Shown piece after piece: positions 5,335 through 8,615 of a stretch of DNA of 8,615 nt; positions within the stretch are counted from its first letter, which is position 1; every line of letters starts with the position of its first letter. The notes beneath the pieces were generated by a model. It was not told the origin of the DNA, searched no databases, and saw nothing but the letters and a program-made list of their open reading frames with translations. The stretch is taken from assembly GCA_016866635.1 (NCBI GenBank), contig VGLT01000036.1:1-8615 (forward strand). Reading direction: 5' to 3'. The DNA is from Candidatus Uhrbacteria bacterium (GTDB lineage Bacteria > Patescibacteriota > Patescibacteriia > 2-12-FULL-60-25). Both the position numbers and the translations under genes were made by a program.

Positions 5335-5973
5335 ATGCATATCTTTTGGCACGGATTTTCCTGCGTTCGGATCGAGGCGGCGCATGGGGAAAAAGAGGCA
5401 ACCTTGGTGACGGATCCATATGGGTCAGATTCAGGTCTGCGCTTTCCGCGCACCCTTGCGCCTGACGTGGTGGCCCTTTCTCACCAAGACAAAAAGCACT
5501 TTCCACTCGATCAATTTACCAACACGCCCTTTATCGTTTCTGATCCAGGGGAATATGAGGTGAGCGGTATTTTTTCTTATGTCCACGCTCTCCCCAATGG
5601 TGGAGACACACACGGTTTGATGTATCGATTTGAGATTGAGGGAGTCTCCCTCGGATTTCTCGGAGGTCTCAATCGCGTGTTGAGTGAGGAAGAGTTGGGC
5701 AAGCTCGACAACATTGATATTTTATTATTACCCGTGGGAGGCGGCGATCAATTGAATGCAAAACAAGCCGTCGAGATTATCCAAACCGTCGAACCGCGCA
5801 TCGTGATTCCACTGCATTATCAAATCGAAGGGGTAAAAGAGAAACTCGGAACGGTCGATGCATTCTGTAAAGAGCTGGGCGTTAACAAATGCGAAAACGT
5901 CAATAAACTAAAAATCAATCGCAAAGACCTACCAGCAGAAGATTTGGTTGTGTACGTCCTCGAGCGAGCCTAA
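5335..5973 (+). CDS. Metallo-beta-lactamase-fold protein (UlaG-like), degraded metal site
   Basis: A 212-residue protein with the full outline of the UlaG-like/lactamase_B_3 group: opening strand IFWHGFSCVRI, TDPYG near 26-30, PDVVALSH near 43-50, PGEYEVSG near 71-78, LLLPVGGG near 130-137 and a closing RIVIPLHY near 155-162. Enzymes of this fold bind two metals through an HxHxDH motif and later His/Asp residues. Here that motif reads H50-Q-D52-K-K54-H55, so the second His and the Asp are lost. The bridging Asp expected in LGDLG is G111, and the His of the opening GHSC motif is F8. H50, H55 and H161 remain. It may be a non-catalytic or single-metal relative. It heads a tight cluster: the next ATG is 1 nt after its stop, then gyrA follows. 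Confidence 0.85.
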   Translation: MHIFWHGFSCVRIEAAHGEKEATLVTDPYGSDSGLRFPRTLAPDVVALSHQDKKHFPLDQFTNTPFIVSDPGEYEVSGIFSYVHALPNGGDTHGLMYRFEIEGVSLGFLGGLNRVLSEEELGKLDNIDILLLPVGGGDQLNAKQAVEIIQTVEPRIVIPLHYQIEGVKEKLGTVDAFCKELGVNKCENVNKLKINRKDLPAEDLVVYVLERA

Positions 5974-5974
5974 T

Positions 5975-6442
5975 ATGCCTACTCGCACCCACCGCAGACC
6001 CCCTCGTCGTCATGATCGCGCTGTTCATGATGATGAAACGCCTCGTGTCATGTCATCAGAGGAGAAAGCGGCTTTGATTCACGCGCATCACGCCGCTCGT
6101 CAAAGGCATGCACATCCACGAGGGTGGGGGTTGGGGTATTACGTGGGCATTACCGCATCTTGTCTCGTGATTATCACGGGGTGGTGGATGACGGTTGGAA
6201 CAAATTTACGACAAAGCCTTTCTGATCAACCTGATGAAGCAGCGCAAATCCTACAAACCAACTTGAAAAAGTTTCGAGAAGGATTTCCTGCCAAGAATAT
6301 TGAGACCGGTAAACAACAAATCAAGGCGAATGTGGATGCGATGAAAAAAGGGTACGATCAAGCGGTGCAAGAACAACAAGCGTTTGATGCGATGGCCAAG
6401 AAGATTCAGGAGATGACGACCACGAGTACTAAGAGTAACTAG
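5975..6442 (+). CDS. His/Arg-rich single-span membrane protein, function unknown
   Basis: A 155-residue protein in three parts. Residues 1-50 are very basic and contain eight histidines (6, 13, 18, 36, 38, 39, 45, 47) and many arginines. A single membrane span lies near 52-74 (YYVGITASCLVIITGWWM). Residues 75-155 are polar and helical, rich in Gln, Lys and Glu, probably coiled coil, with a Thr/Ser tail. Charge distribution puts the basic N-terminus in the cytoplasm and the helical part outside. The basic tail could touch nucleic acid, acidic lipid or metal; all are guesses. I chose ATG 5975, 1 nt after the MBL stop, over an in-frame TTG at 5948 that overlaps that gene. gyrA starts 14 nt downstream, so the three genes are probably co-transcribed. 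Confidence 0.72.
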   Translation: MPTRTHRRPPRRHDRAVHDDETPRVMSSEEKAALIHAHHAARQRHAHPRGWGLGYYVGITASCLVIITGWWMTVGTNLRQSLSDQPDEAAQILQTNLKKFREGFPAKNIETGKQQIKANVDAMKKGYDQAVQEQQAFDAMAKKIQEMTTTSTKSN

Positions 6443-6456
6443 TAGCCAGAACACGT

Positions 6457-8615
6457 ATGCCAGACCAACAGAAAATGCCACTTGAACCAGGAGCGATTGT
6501 AGGGAAGGTGGACCCAGCGCCATTGGTTGAAGAGATTCAGACCGCGTTTTTGGATTATGCCATGTCGGTGATCGTCGATCGTGCGCTGCCCGATGCGCGC
6601 GACGGGTTGAAGCCGGTGCATCGGCGTATTTTGTTTGCCATGTGGAATTTGGGACTACGCGCGAATGCCAAGTTTAGAAAGTCAGCGACCGTGGTTGGAG
6701 AAGTGTTGGGTAAATATCATCCACACGGCGATACAGCGGTGTATGACTCTATGGTGCGTATGGCGCAGGATTTTGCCATGCGTTACCCGTTGGTCAGGGG
6801 ACAGGGAAACTTTGGTTCCATGGATGGCGATAGCGCGGCCGCCATGCGTTATACAGAAGCCAAATTGACAGCATTGGCAGAAGAAATGTTGGCAGATATC
6901 GATAAAGACACGGTGGATTTTCGTCCAAACTACGATGGTTCACACAAAGAACCAAAAGTTCTTCCAGCCAAAATTCCAAACTTATTGCTAAACGGAACAC
7001 TCGGCATCGCGGTCGGAATGGCGACCAACATCCCTCCACATAACTTAACCGAGGTGTGTCATGGGCTAGAAGCGTTGATGGAAAATCCAGACATCTCGAT
7101 CGATGAACTGGTTCAGCATATCCCAGGACCGGATTTTCCAACCGGGGGAATCATTTACGATAAACATGAGATCAAGCAGGCCTATGCAACCGGAAAAGGT
7201 GGCATTGTGATGCGTGCCAAGACAGAGATTGTCGAGGAGAAGGCCGGATCGTTTCGTATTTTGATTACGGAAATTCCTTACCAAGTCAACAAAGCGACCT
7301 TGCTCGAGAAGATTGCGGAATTGGTGACGGAAAAACGCATTGAGGGGATCCGTGATCTTCGCGATGAATCTAACAAAGATGGGGTGCGCGTCGTTGTTGA
7401 GTTAAAAAAAGATGCCTACCCAAAAAAGATTTTGAATCAGCTGTTTAAGATGACGCAATTGCAAGAGACGTTCCATGTAAACACGCTGTGTTTGGTGGAT
7501 GGGGGGATTCAGCCTCGTATTTTGACGCTCAAAGGATTGCTGGAGGAGTATGTTGCACATCGCAAGGAGATTGTGCGACGACGGACACAGTATGATTTGG
7601 ATCGTGCCAAGGAGCGCTTGCATATTTTGGAAGGGTTGCGCATTGCGCTTTTGAAGATTGACGAGGTGATCGCTACGATCAAGAAATCAAAAGACAAGGA
7701 TGAGGCAAAGATGAACTTGATGAGTAAGTTTAAGTTGTCGGAGATCCAGGCTTCGGCAATTTTGGAGATGCGCTTGCAGCAGTTAGCGAACTTGGAGCGC
7801 ATGAAGGTCGAGCAGGAATATGATGAGAAAAAGAAATTGATCGCCGAACTGGAAGGGATTTTGGGATCAGCCAAGAAAATTTTAGGGATCATCAAAAAAG
7901 AAGTGCAAGATCTGCGCGAGAAATTTGGAGATGAGCGCCGTACACAGATCGTTCCACATCCGGTTGGGGAATTCTCCATGGAAGATTTGGTGCCACAGGA
8001 AGACACGATCGTGATGTTGACCGAAGATGGGTATATCAAGCGCCTGCCTCCAGACACCTTCCGTTCACAGGGTCGTGGTGGCAAGGGGATCGTGGGTCTT
8101 GCGACCAAAGAAGAAGACATGGTCCGCCAGATGTTTACCACAAACACGCACACAGAGATCCTCTTTTTTACTTCGCGTGGACGCGCCTTCCGACTCAAAG
8201 CCTATGATTTGCCTCAGGCGAGTCGAACCGCCAAAGGTCAGGCGATCGTGAACTTTTTGCAGTTGGCACCTGGTGAAAAAGTGTCTGTAACCTTGCCGAT
8301 GGATGAGGCAGAAGGGGCCAAGTTTTTGCTGATGGTTACCAGTCAGGGAACCATCAAAAAATGTGATTTAGAACAGTTCTCCAATGTGCGCCGCAGTGGT
8401 TTGATCGCCATTGGTTTGGATGAGGGAGATGAGCTCACCTGGGTTAAGCCAACTGCGGGAACAGACGATATCTCGCTCGTGACACGTCAGGGCCAATCCA
8501 TTCGTTTTAGCGAAAAAGATGTACGGGCGATGGGCCGCACGGCCGCGGGCGTACGCGGAATCAAACTCAAGAAAAATGATTATGTGGTAGGTATGGATAT
8601 TGTGAATCCGAGCGT
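6457..8615 (+). CDS. gyrA: DNA gyrase subunit A (3' end beyond window)
   Basis: The first 719 residues of GyrA, the subunit that cuts and rejoins DNA in the type IIA topoisomerase that introduces negative supercoils with GyrB. The winged-helix core is intact: ALPDARDGLKPVHRRIL near 44-60, GKYHPHGDTAVYD (85-97), and the catalytic R131-Y132 in AAMRYTE. The tower and coiled-coil parts follow, with PTGGIIY, EIPYQVNKATLLEKIAELV and the long arm near 370-500. The C-terminal pinwheel starts near residue 515; four of the usual six blades are present before the window ends. Its GyrA box reads Q538-G-R-G-G-K-G, one residue from QRRGGKG, which supports GyrA rather than ParC. At the quinolone-region positions it has T93 and D97 (E. 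coli S83, D87). There is no Shine-Dalgarno sequence before the ATG and no in-frame TGA. Confidence 0.98.
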   Translation, partial: MPDQQKMPLEPGAIVGKVDPAPLVEEIQTAFLDYAMSVIVDRALPDARDGLKPVHRRILFAMWNLGLRANAKFRKSATVVGEVLGKYHPHGDTAVYDSMVRMAQDFAMRYPLVRGQGNFGSMDGDSAAAMRYTEAKLTALAEEMLADIDKDTVDFRPNYDGSHKEPKVLPAKIPNLLLNGTLGIAVGMATNIPPHNLTEVCHGLEALMENPDISIDELVQHIPGPDFPTGGIIYDKHEIKQAYATGKGGIVMRAKTEIVEEKAGSFRILITEIPYQVNKATLLEKIAELVTEKRIEGIRDLRDESNKDGVRVVVELKKDAYPKKILNQLFKMTQLQETFHVNTLCLVDGGIQPRILTLKGLLEEYVAHRKEIVRRRTQYDLDRAKERLHILEGLRIALLKIDEVIATIKKSKDKDEAKMNLMSKFKLSEIQASAILEMRLQQLANLERMKVEQEYDEKKKLIAELEGILGSAKKILGIIKKEVQDLREKFGDERRTQIVPHPVGEFSMEDLVPQEDTIVMLTEDGYIKRLPPDTFRSQGRGGKGIVGLATKEEDMVRQMFTTNTHTEILFFTSRGRAFRLKAYDLPQASRTAKGQAIVNFLQLAPGEKVSVTLPMDEAEGAKFLLMVTSQGTIKKCDLEQFSNVRRSGLIAIGLDEGDELTWVKPTAGTDDISLVTRQGQSIRFSEKDVRAMGRTAAGVRGIKLKKNDYVVGMDIVNPS

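Noticed and set aside
5198..5506. A minus-strand frame crossing the gap before the MBL-fold gene
   Set aside because: It overlaps the start of the MBL-fold gene and the end of the membrane gene, and has no ribosome site or recognisable sequence.
7509..8198. A 229-codon open frame on the minus strand
   Set aside because: It lies entirely antisense to gyrA, whose frame is continuous and conserved. The translation is Ser/Arg-rich with no recognisable motif, typical of a shadow frame.
6457..8615. UGA recoded as glycine, as in Gracilibacteria/Absconditabacteria
   Set aside because: No in-frame TGA appears in gyrA or the other genes, and TGA ends yebC (backed by an adjacent TAG) and the NYN gene (followed by a terminator).
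1..8615. CRISPR array, tRNA, rRNA, insertion sequence or prophage
   Set aside because: No regularly spaced repeats, cloverleaf-like segments, rRNA signatures, transposase or integrase motifs, or terminal inverted repeats were seen on either strand.

Overview
The window looks like a chromosomal segment of a small-genome bacterium, most likely a Patescibacteria (Candidate Phyla Radiation) member. The reasons are inferential. Genes are short and tightly packed. YebC is an internally shortened form. A UlaG-like metallo-beta-lactamase-fold gene sits just upstream of gyrA, an arrangement I recall from that group. Many neighbours are small lineage-type proteins of unknown function. All readable genes use the standard bacterial code: TAA, TAG and TGA all serve as stops, and the long gyrA frame has no internal TGA. 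No tRNA, rRNA, CRISPR array, insertion sequence or integrase was found.

Region 1 (1-1752): the first codons of a minus-strand gene are separated by a compact back-to-back promoter pair from a plus-strand operon. That operon encodes a TrmB-family regulator and an unrecognised helical protein. Both promoters have TTGACA boxes and 17-nt spacers, and an inverted repeat covers the -10 box and start point of the regulator promoter, suggesting autoregulation and possible control of the divergent gene.

Region 2 (1753-2972): a 164-nt gap holds two hairpins, one terminator-like. It is followed by a cupin-like gene and a NYN-domain (PIN-like nuclease) gene. A strong intrinsic terminator begins in the stop codon of the NYN gene.

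Region 3 (3024-5237): yebC-ruvC, a widely conserved pair, but without ruvA/ruvB behind it. Instead a predicted lipoprotein and a six-span membrane protein follow at 2-4 nt spacing, so translation, Holliday-junction resolution and envelope genes probably share one transcript.

Region 4 (5238-8615): a second cluster starts with a metallo-beta-lactamase-fold protein that has lost several expected metal ligands. Next come a His/Arg-rich single-span membrane protein and gyrA, which runs off the window end after 719 complete codons.

The most notable observations are: (a) YebC lacks its inserted third domain; (b) the MBL protein has a dismantled metal site; (c) ten of eleven plus-strand start codons have T at position -1 while most lack a Shine-Dalgarno sequence; (d) the symmetric divergent promoter with a candidate operator. 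I see no clear defence or mobile system here.
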